Of a stretch of DNA of 64,000 nt, positions 8,541 through 17,030 are shown piece after piece. This DNA comes from CAYJPA01 sp964371945 (GTDB taxonomy: Bacteria; Chloroflexota; Chloroflexia; Thermomicrobiales; UBA6265), in assembly GCA_964371945.1 (NCBI GenBank), contig CAYJPA010000001.1, positions 55,379 to 119,378 on the forward strand, given 5' to 3'. The notes below the pieces were generated by a model that had not been told where the DNA came from, ran no database searches, and worked only from the letters and a program-made list of their open reading frames with translations. The position numbers and the translations under genes were made by a program. Numbering within the stretch: the stretch's first letter is position 1; each line of letters starts with the position of its first letter.

Positions 8541-9605
8541 ATGTCAATGTCCCCGCTCTTCGCTTTCTTTTCAATGTTTCCAAAATCGATTTGGCGCTGG
8601 CGAGCCCTTTTGATCCCGGTTCTCTTGTTTACGCTGATGGGTGCCTATCTTTCGCGATCCCAAGCAGAGCTCAGGGACACAATGAGATCCGCGTTCAGTG
8701 CTGATCCGCGCTGGGTTGCCATAGCCGTTTTGTTCCAGGTGCTTGCGCTCACTCTGATCGCGCTCAACTACCGCGGAATTTTGACCCGGCTCGGTCACGA
8801 GCTCGAGTGGCGATGGATGGCGCGCGCTCACTTGCGGCGGCACGCGGTCGCGACCCTGGTTCCGTTTGGAAGTCCCGCTTCTTGTGTGCTCTTCGCCCGC
8901 GATTTGGCGCCAAAGGGCGTCTCCGGCAATGACGCGCTCTCCGCGGTTGTGCTCTATTCCGCCGGTGGGCAGGCGGCGTTCGTGCTCTTCATGTCCGGCA
9001 CGGTTGGCTGGCTCGCACTGACGTCGAATCTGACCTTCAGCGTGCTCGCGGTGATCGTGGCATTGCCTGTCGCCATTGCCTGGGTCACCCTACCATTCAT
9101 CGCGTTGCGATTCGGCATCGAGCGTGTTACTAGATTTCGGTACATACCCAAACGTGTGGCTAGATTGGCAGAGCGATTCGCGGAGCATGATCTCACACCC
9201 CGCGATCTCGTCGTCCCGGTGCTTTTCAGTGTCGCGGTCAATGTGACCGGACTCGGGATGTTGATCGCCTCGCTCTATGCGGTCGGTCAGAGGCCGTCGA
9301 TCACGTCTGTGCTCCTGGTGCGGTTGGTTGCGCAAATTGCCTCGCATGCGATTCCGGTGATGCAGGGCGCGGGAGTCGTCGAGCTCTCGATGGTCAGCGC
9401 CCTGCAGCAGATGGGAGTGCACGCGTCGACCGCGGCCGCCGCCACTGTTCTCTTTCGAGCGGCGCAGTTCTGGCTGCCGCTTGCGCTTGGGGTGATCCTT
9501 TTCGCAAGCCTGCCGCGATTACGAGCGTCGCTGCAACTGATGCCACTGCCCCGTTTTCACTGGGTAAGGCTCTGGTGGTCGGCGTCACTGAATCGGTTCA
9601 ACTAA
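8541..9605 (+). CDS. Flippase-like integral membrane protein (LPG synthase TM family)
   Basis: 354 residues from ATG 8541 (ATG 8547 is an alternative); the frame is open to 8355 but the upstream part is hydrophilic and unlike the family. Seven to eight hydrophobic segments alternate with basic loops. The sequences TLVPFGSPASCVLFAR and QGAGVVELSMVSALQQMG correspond to conserved regions of the UPF0104/lysylphosphatidylglycerol synthase transmembrane family, where PxGxxg and GxxE motifs recur. There is no C-terminal aminoacyltransferase domain, so it is probably a lipid flippase or glycan-lipid transporter rather than an LPG synthase. Its last 8 nt overlap the convergent gene. Confidence 0.82.
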   Translation: MSMSPLFAFFSMFPKSIWRWRALLIPVLLFTLMGAYLSRSQAELRDTMRSAFSADPRWVAIAVLFQVLALTLIALNYRGILTRLGHELEWRWMARAHLRRHAVATLVPFGSPASCVLFARDLAPKGVSGNDALSAVVLYSAGGQAAFVLFMSGTVGWLALTSNLTFSVLAVIVALPVAIAWVTLPFIALRFGIERVTRFRYIPKRVARLAERFAEHDLTPRDLVVPVLFSVAVNVTGLGMLIASLYAVGQRPSITSVLLVRLVAQIASHAIPVMQGAGVVELSMVSALQQMGVHASTAAAATVLFRAAQFWLPLALGVILFASLPRLRASLQLMPLPRFHWVRLWWSASLNRFN

Positions 9606-10332
9606 CTTCTCGGATTTCGATCAGTTCGCTTCGCTCGTCCTCACCCTCGACCGCGACGGCGAGAATCAGCCCGACGCCCTTCGCGTAGGACTTGTGCTCG
9701 ACGATCTCCGGTTCAAGCTCTGACCATTCTTTGGTGGTCAGCACTTCGCTGAATGAGCCGAACCGCACCGTCACGGAGTCCGACAGACTCAAAACCTCGG
9801 CCTGATCCTCGGCTTCGCCGGCGTAATACTCTTGGTAATAGTTGTCGCCGATTTCAGGATTCGCGGGCATGATCACGCCCGGAACCGCGCCGTCGACCCC
9901 GGCCTCCCAGGATCCAGCGGTACTTGTCATGACCCCGTCCTCGTACGATCTCGAATCCTCGCCGAAGTACCAGACACTGCCTTCTTTATCCTGGGCATAC
10001 CAGTCCAACGTGTCCTCGACAATCTCCCCGTCCTCGAATGCGATGTCGCGAACCACAACGCAATCAACGCCGAGAATCGTCTTCGTGTCGGTCGTCACGG
10101 TGATTTCGTTGCGACTTTCCGTACCTTCAGTCGATCCTTCAAAGACGAACACGGTACCTGGTTTCAGTGGAAAGTACGGATTCGAAATCTCACCGCCGAA
10201 ATTCGCGGGGTCAATCGAGGCGATTCTGACTGGGCTGGCGACGGGGCTTGCAACCGGGGCCGCGGTTGCCGTGCTCAGGGAGCAGATCGTCGCGCTCACG
10301 AACAGACCCAAGGCCTTCAACCAGCGTTGCAT
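9598..10332 (-). CDS. Secreted protein of unknown function, last gene of a two-component/PepSY cluster
   Basis: 244 residues, starting at ATG 10332 with AAGGAG nine nt upstream. Residues 1-25 are a classical signal peptide (basic start, hydrophobic core LGLFVSATICSL, Ala cleavage region), followed by an Ala/Pro/Val linker. The mature part is acidic, beta-rich and has conserved-looking blocks NPYFPLKPGTVFVFEG, DWYAQDKEGSVWYFGED and a C-terminal GVGLILAV. I recall proteins like this next to PepSY domains in several phyla, with no known function. It lies 76 nt after the PepSY gene, with a terminator-like hairpin between, so it may be expressed from read-through or its own promoter. Confidence 0.8.
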   Translation of the reverse strand: MQRWLKALGLFVSATICSLSTATAAPVASPVASPVRIASIDPANFGGEISNPYFPLKPGTVFVFEGSTEGTESRNEITVTTDTKTILGVDCVVVRDIAFEDGEIVEDTLDWYAQDKEGSVWYFGEDSRSYEDGVMTSTAGSWEAGVDGAVPGVIMPANPEIGDNYYQEYYAGEAEDQAEVLSLSDSVTVRFGSFSEVLTTKEWSELEPEIVEHKSYAKGVGLILAVAVEGEDERSELIEIREVS

Positions 10333-10351
10333 CGAGTGCTCTCCTTCTGTA

Positions 10352-10383
10352 AACAAAAGGGCGCGCAACAGCGACGCGCCCTT
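10352..10383 (-). terminator. Intrinsic terminator or attenuator between the PepSY and secreted-protein genes
   Basis: On the minus strand AAGGGCGCG and CGCGCCCTT pair as a 9-bp stem around a 9-nt loop, followed by TTGTTT. It follows the PepSY stop codon and sits 20 nt before the next start, so it would end most transcription from the two-component operon and leave the secreted protein at lower level. Confidence 0.75.
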
Positions 10384-10408
10384 CGTGCCGGTAATGGACC
10401 GAATCGAC

Positions 10409-10813
10409 CTAATCGACCGACGAAGCCAAAACTGAGCCATTCGCGGCGTCGACTTTGACGTCGTGATTTCCGATGTCGACGTTGAACACCAGTTGACCGT
10501 TAAACGATTCGAGATCGACCTCACCGAGGTCGCCGTTGTCAATGGACTGCGCGATCGCGATCGCATCGTCCAACGTGATGGTTGCCTGGGGCAGTAGCTC
10601 CCTGCCGTCGTCGATTGTTCCAGGAGGACCCTGTCTCTCTCCTGTCACTTCTTCGAGCAGAACCGAGGCGTCATCGATCAGGCTGCTGAGTCGAGATGCG
10701 TGTCCGGAGCCCGGTCCGCCGGTTCCGCTGTATGCGTTAGCGCCGAGGACTCCTCCAGACAACAGGACGATTCCCAACCCTAGTGCGGCAAGTTTCCGCA
10801 AGTGCGTTCGCAA
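10409..10813 (-). CDS. Secreted single PepSY-domain protein
   Basis: 134 residues beginning with TTG at 10813. The start is fixed by a strong GGAGG (10820-10824 complement) six nt upstream and by the signal peptide that follows (KLAALGLGIVLLSGGVLGANA). The mature C-terminal half is one PepSY repeat: TLDDAIAIAQSIDNGDLGEVDLE, then a strand ending in QLVFNVDIG and DVKVDAANGSVL. PepSY domains outside the membrane often bind or inhibit peptidases or feed sensor kinases. It lies 91 nt after the histidine kinase gene, so it is a plausible target or modulator of that kinase. Confidence 0.85.
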   Translation of the reverse strand: MRTHLRKLAALGLGIVLLSGGVLGANAYSGTGGPGSGHASRLSSLIDDASVLLEEVTGERQGPPGTIDDGRELLPQATITLDDAIAIAQSIDNGDLGEVDLESFNGQLVFNVDIGNHDVKVDAANGSVLASSVD

Positions 10814-10904
10814 GTTTCACCTCCAATGCATTGATGCGATGCGACGAACCGTTTTCGTCTTCCTCCACGTTATGCGCATCGCATGAAATGAAGATGAATT
10901 GGAG

Positions 10905-12302
10905 CTAACTCGCCGGGGAAAGGAGAGGCAAAACGAATTGCGCGGTCGTCCCATGACCTGGTTCGCTCGACAGCGAAATGGTGCCCCCGTGCGCTTCTAC
11001 GATTGCGCGCGCAATGCTCAATCCAAGTCCCGTTCCGCCCGATGAGCGAGCGCGACCTCTGTCCGCTCTATAGAAGCGGTCGAAAACGCGAGGAAGATCC
11101 TCGGGCGAAATGCCGAGGCCAGTATCGCGAACCCAGATTCGAGCGTTCTCGCCTTCCCTCGTTGCGCCAACTTCGATCTGACCTCCGGAGGGTGTATGAG
11201 TCAGAGCGTTGTCTAGCAAATTGACGAGCACTTGAATGATCTGATCTTCGTCCGCGACAAGGGTCGGCAAGTCGACTGCACTTCTCAGTTCAACTTCCTT
11301 GGCCGTCGCGGCTCCCCAAAATTGGTCAAGAAGAGCGGCGACGGTGCGGGCGAGATCGAATGCCTCAAGGTCTGGATTGAGTTTTCGTTCGTCGGCGCGC
11401 GCGAGCATGAGCAACGAGCTGACCAGGCCCGTGACGCGTTCGAGATCAAAATCTAGTCCTTCCAGCGCCGCCTGATACTCGTCGACGCTTCGCGGCTGTC
11501 GCAGGGCGAGATCGACTTCGCCACGCATCATCGAGAGTGGCGTTCGCAGCTCGTGTGCGGCATCGCCGGTGAAGCGGCGTTGCCGCTCGAATCCCTCTTC
11601 GATCCGGCCAAGCATCGCATTGAAGGTTCTTGCCAACCGGCCGACCTCATCGTCCGGCAGTTCGAGATCGATTCGCGCCTGCAGTTCGTTTGAGCTGATG
11701 TTTGCGGCCAGGGTTGTGATCGAGGCCACCGGAGCGAGAGCCTTGCCCGCAATCACATAGCCTCCCGTCGCCGCCGCCACCACCACCAGGGGTGCCGCGA
11801 TGCCGAGCATGATCATGAGCAGTCGCAACGTCTCGTCGACGTCGTCACGGGACATGCCAAGCTGCATGACGCCGACGATCGAACCTCCATCAACGACTGG
11901 CTCGGTCGAGATGCCATAGATTTCGCCGTTGACTCGCTGGTTCTTGTTCGAGCTACGACCCGAAAGCGCGTCTGCGACGCCCTGATCGGCGACAGGCGAG
12001 TAACCATTCCCTGAACTCATGTCGAGGACCAGCGTTCCGGTCGCGTCGTACAACCGCACGAACCGATCATCGCTCACAAGCGCTTCGCGTATTCCTGGAT
12101 CGATGGACATTTGGCCGGCGTCGGTTTCGACCGCGGAAACTGCCAGATCACTTTGAATGTCCATCTGCTCCTCAAAGCTTTCGAGGAGCAGGATTCGCAA
12201 GCCAACGTAAAGTCCGAGTCCAAGCAAGGCAAAGCCCGTGACCATCAACAATCCATACCAGGTGGTGAGCCGCCATCGGATCGGAAGTGCGGATGTGCTC
12301 AT
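10905..12302 (-). CDS. Membrane sensor histidine kinase
   Basis: 465 residues. TM1 at ~13-38, an extracytoplasmic sensor of ~115 residues, TM2 at ~160-185, HAMP with PVASITTLAANIS (191-240), HisKA with the phospho-acceptor His250 in AAHELRTPLS, and HATPase_c with the N box (NLLDNALTHT), DTGLGI and GGTGLGLSIA. This is the CusS/BaeS-like architecture with a double-Cache-free small sensor. It would autophosphorylate and pass phosphate to the response regulator encoded just upstream, with which it overlaps by 4 nt (ATGA). Signal unknown; the adjacent PepSY and secreted proteins suggest envelope sensing. Confidence 0.95.
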   Translation of the reverse strand: MSTSALPIRWRLTTWYGLLMVTGFALLGLGLYVGLRILLLESFEEQMDIQSDLAVSAVETDAGQMSIDPGIREALVSDDRFVRLYDATGTLVLDMSSGNGYSPVADQGVADALSGRSSNKNQRVNGEIYGISTEPVVDGGSIVGVMQLGMSRDDVDETLRLLMIMLGIAAPLVVVAAATGGYVIAGKALAPVASITTLAANISSNELQARIDLELPDDEVGRLARTFNAMLGRIEEGFERQRRFTGDAAHELRTPLSMMRGEVDLALRQPRSVDEYQAALEGLDFDLERVTGLVSSLLMLARADERKLNPDLEAFDLARTVAALLDQFWGAATAKEVELRSAVDLPTLVADEDQIIQVLVNLLDNALTHTPSGGQIEVGATREGENARIWVRDTGLGISPEDLPRVFDRFYRADRGRARSSGGTGLGLSIARAIVEAHGGTISLSSEPGHGTTAQFVLPLLSPAS

Positions 12303-12973
12303 GGCGTGGCTACGAGACGGTATCCTGCCCCGCGAATGGTTTGAATCGTGACGGAAGACGCTTCGGCGCCAAGCTTCTTGCGAATGGAGCCGATGTGCAC
12401 ATCGATCACATTGGTCACATTGGGAAAGTCATAGTCCCAAACGTGCTCGGCGATCATCGAACGTGTCAACACTTGATTCGGGTGTCGCAGAAAGAGCTCC
12501 AAAATCCGGAACTCTTTGTTCCCGAGCTCGATCGGCGTGAAACCCCGAAATACTTCGCGATTCGCGGGATCAAGCCGAATGTCGCCCATCTCCAACACAA
12601 CCGACAACAACTCAGCCGGTCGACGGGTGAGCGCCCTGATACGAGCGGAGAGCTCTGCGAACGCAAAGGGTTTGATCAGATAGTCGTCGGCGCCGGCGTC
12701 CAATCCGGCGACTCTATCGGCCACCGCGTCCTTGGCGGTGAGCAGGAGCACGGGCGTTGCGATTCGCTTCTGCCTGAGTCCGCGGCAAAGCTCTATTCCG
12801 CTGATGCCGGGGAGCATGATATCCATCACCAGGACGTCGTACACTGCCGTTTCGAGCCAATCCAATGCCTCTTCACCCGAGGGGGCAAGATCGATGGCAT
12901 GACCCTCTTCGCTCAAGCCGCGTCGGAGCAAGTTCGCTAGGCGTGTTTCATCCTCGACGACCAGAATCCGCAT
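12299..12973 (-). CDS. OmpR-family response regulator
   Basis: 224 residues. Receiver domain 1-115: acidic pocket EDE (7-9), phospho-acceptor Asp51 in VMDIMLPG, Thr in LLLTAK and Lys in LIKPF. Winged-helix Trans_reg_C domain ~125-224 ends in IQTIRGAGYRL, the usual recognition wing. First gene of the operon, translationally coupled to the kinase. The 213 bp upstream separate it from glutamine synthetase and should carry the operon promoter. Size and motifs match the PhoB/OmpR class; no anomalies. Confidence 0.96.
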   Translation of the reverse strand: MRILVVEDETRLANLLRRGLSEEGHAIDLAPSGEEALDWLETAVYDVLVMDIMLPGISGIELCRGLRQKRIATPVLLLTAKDAVADRVAGLDAGADDYLIKPFAFAELSARIRALTRRPAELLSVVLEMGDIRLDPANREVFRGFTPIELGNKEFRILELFLRHPNQVLTRSMIAEHVWDYDFPNVTNVIDVHIGSIRKKLGAEASSVTIQTIRGAGYRLVATP

Positions 12974-13133
12974 GCTTGTTCGCCTCGAAATACCGCCGGC
13001 AGCCGGAAAGAACGCGGACTTTTCGCGCGCTTTGGCAACACACTACACCCACTTTGTGAAATCTGAATGAACTGCCGGAGGCAAACGGCGGTTCGCTTTC
13101 AGCTTTACAGATGCTCGTCCCAGCTGAATGACA

Positions 13134-13158
13134 GCGGGCCGACCATGATGGCCAGCCC
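13134..13158 (-). terminator. Hairpin after the first glutamine synthetase gene
   Basis: Eleven-base-pair stem with a 3-nt loop (two G-U pairs), 28 nt after the stop codon. It shares the arm CGGGCTGGCCAT with the hairpin after the second glutamine synthetase gene. There is no clear U tract, so it may be a weak terminator or protect the mRNA 3' end. Confidence 0.6.
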
Positions 13159-13186
13159 GTCTTCCAACGTATTTGAATTGATTCGG

Positions 13187-14569
13187 CTAATAGACCTCGA
13201 GGTAGCGGTCGCGCTCCCACGTGGAAACGTGGCGGCGGAAATCGTCCCACTCCGAACGCTGGGCTTCGATCAACCGCTCGAAAACGTGGTCACCGAGTGC
13301 CGAGCGAACGACTTCGTCTCGTTCCATCTCATCGATCGCTTCGCCCAGCGTAGCCGGAAGCGTCGGGATGTTCCGCCGCTTCAGATCCTCGTCGGTAAAG
13401 TGATAGAGATTCTCCTCGACCGGCTCCGGGAGGGGCAGGTTGTTCTCGATCCCGTCGATCCCGGCTGCCAGCATCGCCGCGAACGCCAGATACGGATTGC
13501 ATGAGGGATCCGGGCAGCGCAACTCGATCCGTGTCGCTTGCGTATGGCCGCCGCGAATCGCCGGCACCCGGATCAACGCGGAACGGTTGGTGCGAGCCCA
13601 CGAAACGTAGACCGGCGCTTCAAAACCGGGCACCAGTCGCCGGTAGGAGTTGACCAAAGGGGCGATCACCGCGCAGATCGAGCGGGCATGGCGAAGCTGG
13701 CCCGCGATGAACTGTTTCGCGATATGGGAGAGTCCATAGGCGTCGGTTTCGTCGACAAACGCGTTCCCGCCGCCGCCGATGGGCGCGAAACTTTGATGAA
13801 CGTGCATGCCCGAACCGGCGATCCCCTCGAGCGGTTTCGGCATGAAGGTCGCGTGTAGGCCGTTCTTCTGGGCGATCGCCTTGAGCACATATTTGAAGGT
13901 CACCGCGCGATCGGCGGTTGCCAGCGCATCACCGTACTCGAAGTCGATCTCGTGCTGCCCGACCGCGACCTCGTGATGGCTGGCCTCCACTTCGATTCCC
14001 ATCTGACCGAGTGCGCGCACCATCTCTTTGCGAATAGTGGACGCGAGATCTGTTGAGAAATCGAAATACCCGCCGCGATCGTGCGGAAGTGGATCGACCT
14101 TGTTCCCGTCCTTATTGAATAGGAAAAACTCCAGCTCGGGACCCGTTTTGTAGGTGTAGCCCAGATTGGCGAGTCGCTCGAGTTGGCGAAAAAGCACGCC
14201 GCGCGGATCGCCGGGAAAGGGATCGCCATTTGGATTGAAAACCCAGCAGATCACGCGGGCGGTTGGGAAATCGTCGCCCTCCCATGAGAGCACCGCGTAG
14301 GTGGAGAGATCCGGCATGAGGTACATGTCGGATTCGGCAATCCGGGTGAAGCCGGCGATCGACGAACCGTCGATCCACTGCCCGCCTTCGATGATGTGCT
14401 CGAACACACTCGACGGGATGGTCACGCTCTTAACCATGCCCATCACATCGGTGAACTGGAGGTTGATGAACTGAATCTTGTCGGTTTCAACCTGAGCGAG
14501 TATCTCGTCAGCCGAAGGGCTGGGGCCGAGGATGGCGCTACGGATGGCAACGGTCGAGAGATTCGTCAT
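13187..14569 (-). CDS. Glutamine synthetase, type I (divergent second copy)
   Basis: 460 residues from ATG 14569, chosen because GGAGG lies five nt upstream; a GTG 18 nt earlier overlaps that site. Beta-grasp N-domain ~1-110 with FTDVMGMVKS and DGSSIAGF, then catalytic domain with ELEFFLF (metal Glu), SHHEVAVGQHEID, the ATP/metal motif MPKPLEGIAGSGMHVHQS, NSYRRLVPGFEAP (glutamate/ammonia binding) and RIELRCPDPSCNPYLAF. It would make glutamine from glutamate, ammonia and ATP. The Tyr of the adenylylation loop is present (ENLYHF). The chain differs strongly from the next GlnA, so this is an old paralogue (GSI-alpha-like or a related ligase), not a recent duplicate. Confidence 0.9.
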   Translation of the reverse strand: MTNLSTVAIRSAILGPSPSADEILAQVETDKIQFINLQFTDVMGMVKSVTIPSSVFEHIIEGGQWIDGSSIAGFTRIAESDMYLMPDLSTYAVLSWEGDDFPTARVICWVFNPNGDPFPGDPRGVLFRQLERLANLGYTYKTGPELEFFLFNKDGNKVDPLPHDRGGYFDFSTDLASTIRKEMVRALGQMGIEVEASHHEVAVGQHEIDFEYGDALATADRAVTFKYVLKAIAQKNGLHATFMPKPLEGIAGSGMHVHQSFAPIGGGGNAFVDETDAYGLSHIAKQFIAGQLRHARSICAVIAPLVNSYRRLVPGFEAPVYVSWARTNRSALIRVPAIRGGHTQATRIELRCPDPSCNPYLAFAAMLAAGIDGIENNLPLPEPVEENLYHFTDEDLKRRNIPTLPATLGEAIDEMERDEVVRSALGDHVFERLIEAQRSEWDDFRRHVSTWERDRYLEVY

Positions 14570-14621
14570 GGGGACCTCCGTGCTCACGAGACGTTCGCGT
14601 CTGAAGCCTTGCCTAAGGAGA

Positions 14622-14645
14622 ACGGGCTGGCCATGGCCAGCCCGT
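14622..14645 (-). terminator. Perfect 24-bp palindrome after glnA
   Basis: A 12-bp perfect inverted repeat, ACGGGCTGGCCA and its complement, with no spare loop bases, 34 nt after the glnA stop. It would form a very stable hairpin in either strand's RNA. No U tract follows on the minus strand, so it may be a processing or pausing signal between the two glutamine synthetase genes. Confidence 0.6.
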
Positions 14646-14679
14646 CGCCGTGTTACAGCATGTGTTCCACGAATCGTTC

Positions 14680-16101
14680 CTAGACGTCGAAGTACAGGAA
14701 AAATTCGTATGGCGTCGGACGCAGGTTGATCGGATTGATCTCATTCGTCCGTTTGTAGTTGATCCAGGTCGTGATCAGGTCCTGAGTGAAGACGCCGCCT
14801 TCGAGCAGGAAGGCATAGTCTCGCTCCAGCGCGGAAAGTGCTTCGCCCAGGGATCCAGGAGTGCTCCGAATTCGGCGAAGCTCTTTTTCGCTCGCCTCGT
14901 AGAGGTCGAAGTCCGCCGGCGCGCCCGGATCGATCTTGTTCTTCACGCCGTCGAGACCGGCAAGCAACAGCCCAGCGAAGAGCAGATACGGGTTCGCGGC
15001 GGTATCCGGGCAGCGGAATTCGATTCGCTTGCTCTTCTCGCTCTTCGAGTAAACCGGGATCCGGATCGATGCCGAGCGGTTGCGCTGCGAATAGACGAGG
15101 TTGACCGGCGCCTCGAACCCAGGCACCAACCGGCGATAGGAGTTGACGGTCGGCGCGGCGAATGCAAGCAGCGCGGGTGCGTGCTTCAGCAAGCCGCCGA
15201 TGTACCACTTCGCGAAATCGCTCAATCCGGCGTAACCGGCCGGATCGAACATCAGGTTCTTGCCATCTTTCCAGATCGACTGGTGAACATGCATTCCGGA
15301 ACCATTGTCGGCAAAGATCGGCTTCGGCATGAAGGTCGCGACCTTGCCATGCTTCCGCGCGGTGTTGCGAACGATGTACTTGTAAGTCTGAACGTTGTCG
15401 CCCATTCGGGTCAGCGTATCGAACCGCATGTCGATCTCGCACTGACCGGCTGTTCCGACTTCATGGTGGTGGATCTCAACCGGGATGCCCATTTCTTCCA
15501 TGGTGAGCACCATTTCGGAGCGAAGATCCATGAGCGTGTCATGTGGCGGAACCGGGTAGTAACCGCTCTTCGGGCGAATCTTGTAACCAAGGTTCGGGCC
15601 CTCGTCAGTGCCGGTGTTCCAAAAACCCTCGACCGAATCGACCTCGTGAAACGAGCTTTCGTTCGAGCTGTTGTAGCGAACGCTGTCGAACACGAAGAAT
15701 TCAGGCTCAGGGCCGATGAAAACGGTGTCGCCGATTCCGGAGCTCTTGAGATACGCCTCTGCTCGCTGTGCGACGCCGCGGGCGTCCCGCGAATAGCGGT
15801 CGCCGGAGACAGGTTCGTAGATATCGCAGATGAGCGTGAGTGTCGGGACTTCAGTGTACGGATCGATTTGCGCCGTGTTGGGGTCCGGGATCATAAGCAT
15901 GTCGGACTCGTTGATCGCCTGGAAACCGCGGACCGATGATCCGTCGAAACCGACCCCGTCTTCGAAGATATCCTCGTCGACATCCGAAATGCTCTTCGAT
16001 GTATGCTGCCAGGTGCCGAGAAGATCGACAAACCGGAAATCAACGATCTTGACCCCGGCTTCCTTGGCCAACTGCATGACTTCCTTGGGCGTTTTCGCCA
16101 T
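14680..16101 (-). CDS. glnA: Glutamine synthetase, type I
   Basis: 473 residues from ATG 16101 (GGGGAGAG upstream). Standard GSI domains: N-terminal beta-grasp with FRFVDLLGTWQH and DGSSVRGF, catalytic barrel with GPEPEFFVFD, HHHEVGTAGQCEIDMRF, MPKPIFADNGSGMHVHQS, NSYRRLVPGFEAP and RIEFRCPDTAANPYLLF. It assimilates ammonia into glutamine. The adenylylation-loop Tyr is kept (FDLYEAS). This is the housekeeping copy by similarity to canonical GlnA. It lies upstream of the second copy in the same direction; 110 bp and a strong hairpin separate them. Confidence 0.97.
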   Translation of the reverse strand: MAKTPKEVMQLAKEAGVKIVDFRFVDLLGTWQHTSKSISDVDEDIFEDGVGFDGSSVRGFQAINESDMLMIPDPNTAQIDPYTEVPTLTLICDIYEPVSGDRYSRDARGVAQRAEAYLKSSGIGDTVFIGPEPEFFVFDSVRYNSSNESSFHEVDSVEGFWNTGTDEGPNLGYKIRPKSGYYPVPPHDTLMDLRSEMVLTMEEMGIPVEIHHHEVGTAGQCEIDMRFDTLTRMGDNVQTYKYIVRNTARKHGKVATFMPKPIFADNGSGMHVHQSIWKDGKNLMFDPAGYAGLSDFAKWYIGGLLKHAPALLAFAAPTVNSYRRLVPGFEAPVNLVYSQRNRSASIRIPVYSKSEKSKRIEFRCPDTAANPYLLFAGLLLAGLDGVKNKIDPGAPADFDLYEASEKELRRIRSTPGSLGEALSALERDYAFLLEGGVFTQDLITTWINYKRTNEINPINLRPTPYEFFLYFDV

Positions 16102-16496
16102 CTTTGCTCTCTCCCCAACATAACCACGGCCAAACCGGCCAACCATCCGCGAGCGGAAGCACGTTAATCGCGGCCCGCACGGCGACCTCTGTTGCTCATG
16201 CGGCTACCGGCGCAACACTGACCGCACCAAAGCGATCTATTACCGCACCCACGGCAGGAAAGCACCCCTGCCATCGTTGGATACCCAGCACGAAACAGTA
16301 CGATTTGCACGCCGAGCTCGTCATCGTGCACTCTGATCGACAATGCCTTGAGGAATTGTGCATATTGAACAACGCCTAAGCTTGCAGGATCCCCCTCGAA
16401 GTTGTGCAGCATGCCCCCAAAATGTTTGAAAACAGTGAGATGTGTCCGCAAACTGCCTGGCAGACGTTCGCGCCGAAGCTGCTACAGGATGAGCAC
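16102..16496. other. Intergenic stretch upstream of glnA
   Basis: 395 bp between glnA (leftward) and the SRPBCC gene (rightward). It must hold the glnA promoter and probably nitrogen control. No riboswitch, tRNA or clear operator recognised. AT-rich patches around 16350-16380 and 16430-16450 are the likeliest promoter sites. Confidence 0.4.
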
Positions 16497-17030
16497 ATGA
16501 CGAAGTCCAGACCACCTGCCGGTACGCGAAACTTGGCGTTCATCAAAGCTCCACGTCAGACCCTTTACCGCGCATTTACCGATCCCGCGGCGCTGGCAGC
16601 CTGGCTTTCGCCTGGAGACATGACCGGCAAGGTTCATGAGTTTGATCTCCGAGTGGGCGGCGGATACCAGATGTCGCTCTACTACCCCTTATCGGAGGAA
16701 GAGCATCCCGGCAAAACCTCAGCGAGGGAAGACCGGTTTACCGCTCGATTTGCGGAGCTCACTCCGCCGACCAGAATCGTTCAGGCGATCATGTTCGATT
16801 CCGAGGATCCCCTCTTTGCCGGCGAGATGACGATGGTCGTCACTTTTGAGGAAGCGGGTAGCGGAACGATTGTGTCGATCCAGTCCGAGCACATACCGCC
16901 GGGCATACGACCCGAGGACAATGAGGCCGGCACCCAATCGTCACTCGAAAAGTTGTCTCGCTATGTGGAGTCAATGGAAGAGACAGCCGGGGCAACCGTT
17001 GAAGTTGGGCGAAACGCGCTTCCAGATTAA
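16497..17030 (+). CDS. SRPBCC/AHSA1-domain protein
   Basis: 177 residues from ATG 16497, with AGGATGAG just upstream. The START-like fold is shown by IKAPRQTLYRAFTDPAALAAWL at the N-terminus, the middle strand segment GGGYQMSLYY and the C-terminal TFEEAGSGTIVSI strand followed by a long helix beginning GTQSSLEKL. AHSA1-type proteins bind small hydrophobic ligands or act as Hsp90-activator-like domains; function here is unknown. Its last 4 nt overlap the convergent transporter gene. Confidence 0.85.
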   Translation: MTKSRPPAGTRNLAFIKAPRQTLYRAFTDPAALAAWLSPGDMTGKVHEFDLRVGGGYQMSLYYPLSEEEHPGKTSAREDRFTARFAELTPPTRIVQAIMFDSEDPLFAGEMTMVVTFEEAGSGTIVSIQSEHIPPGIRPEDNEAGTQSSLEKLSRYVESMEETAGATVEVGRNALPD

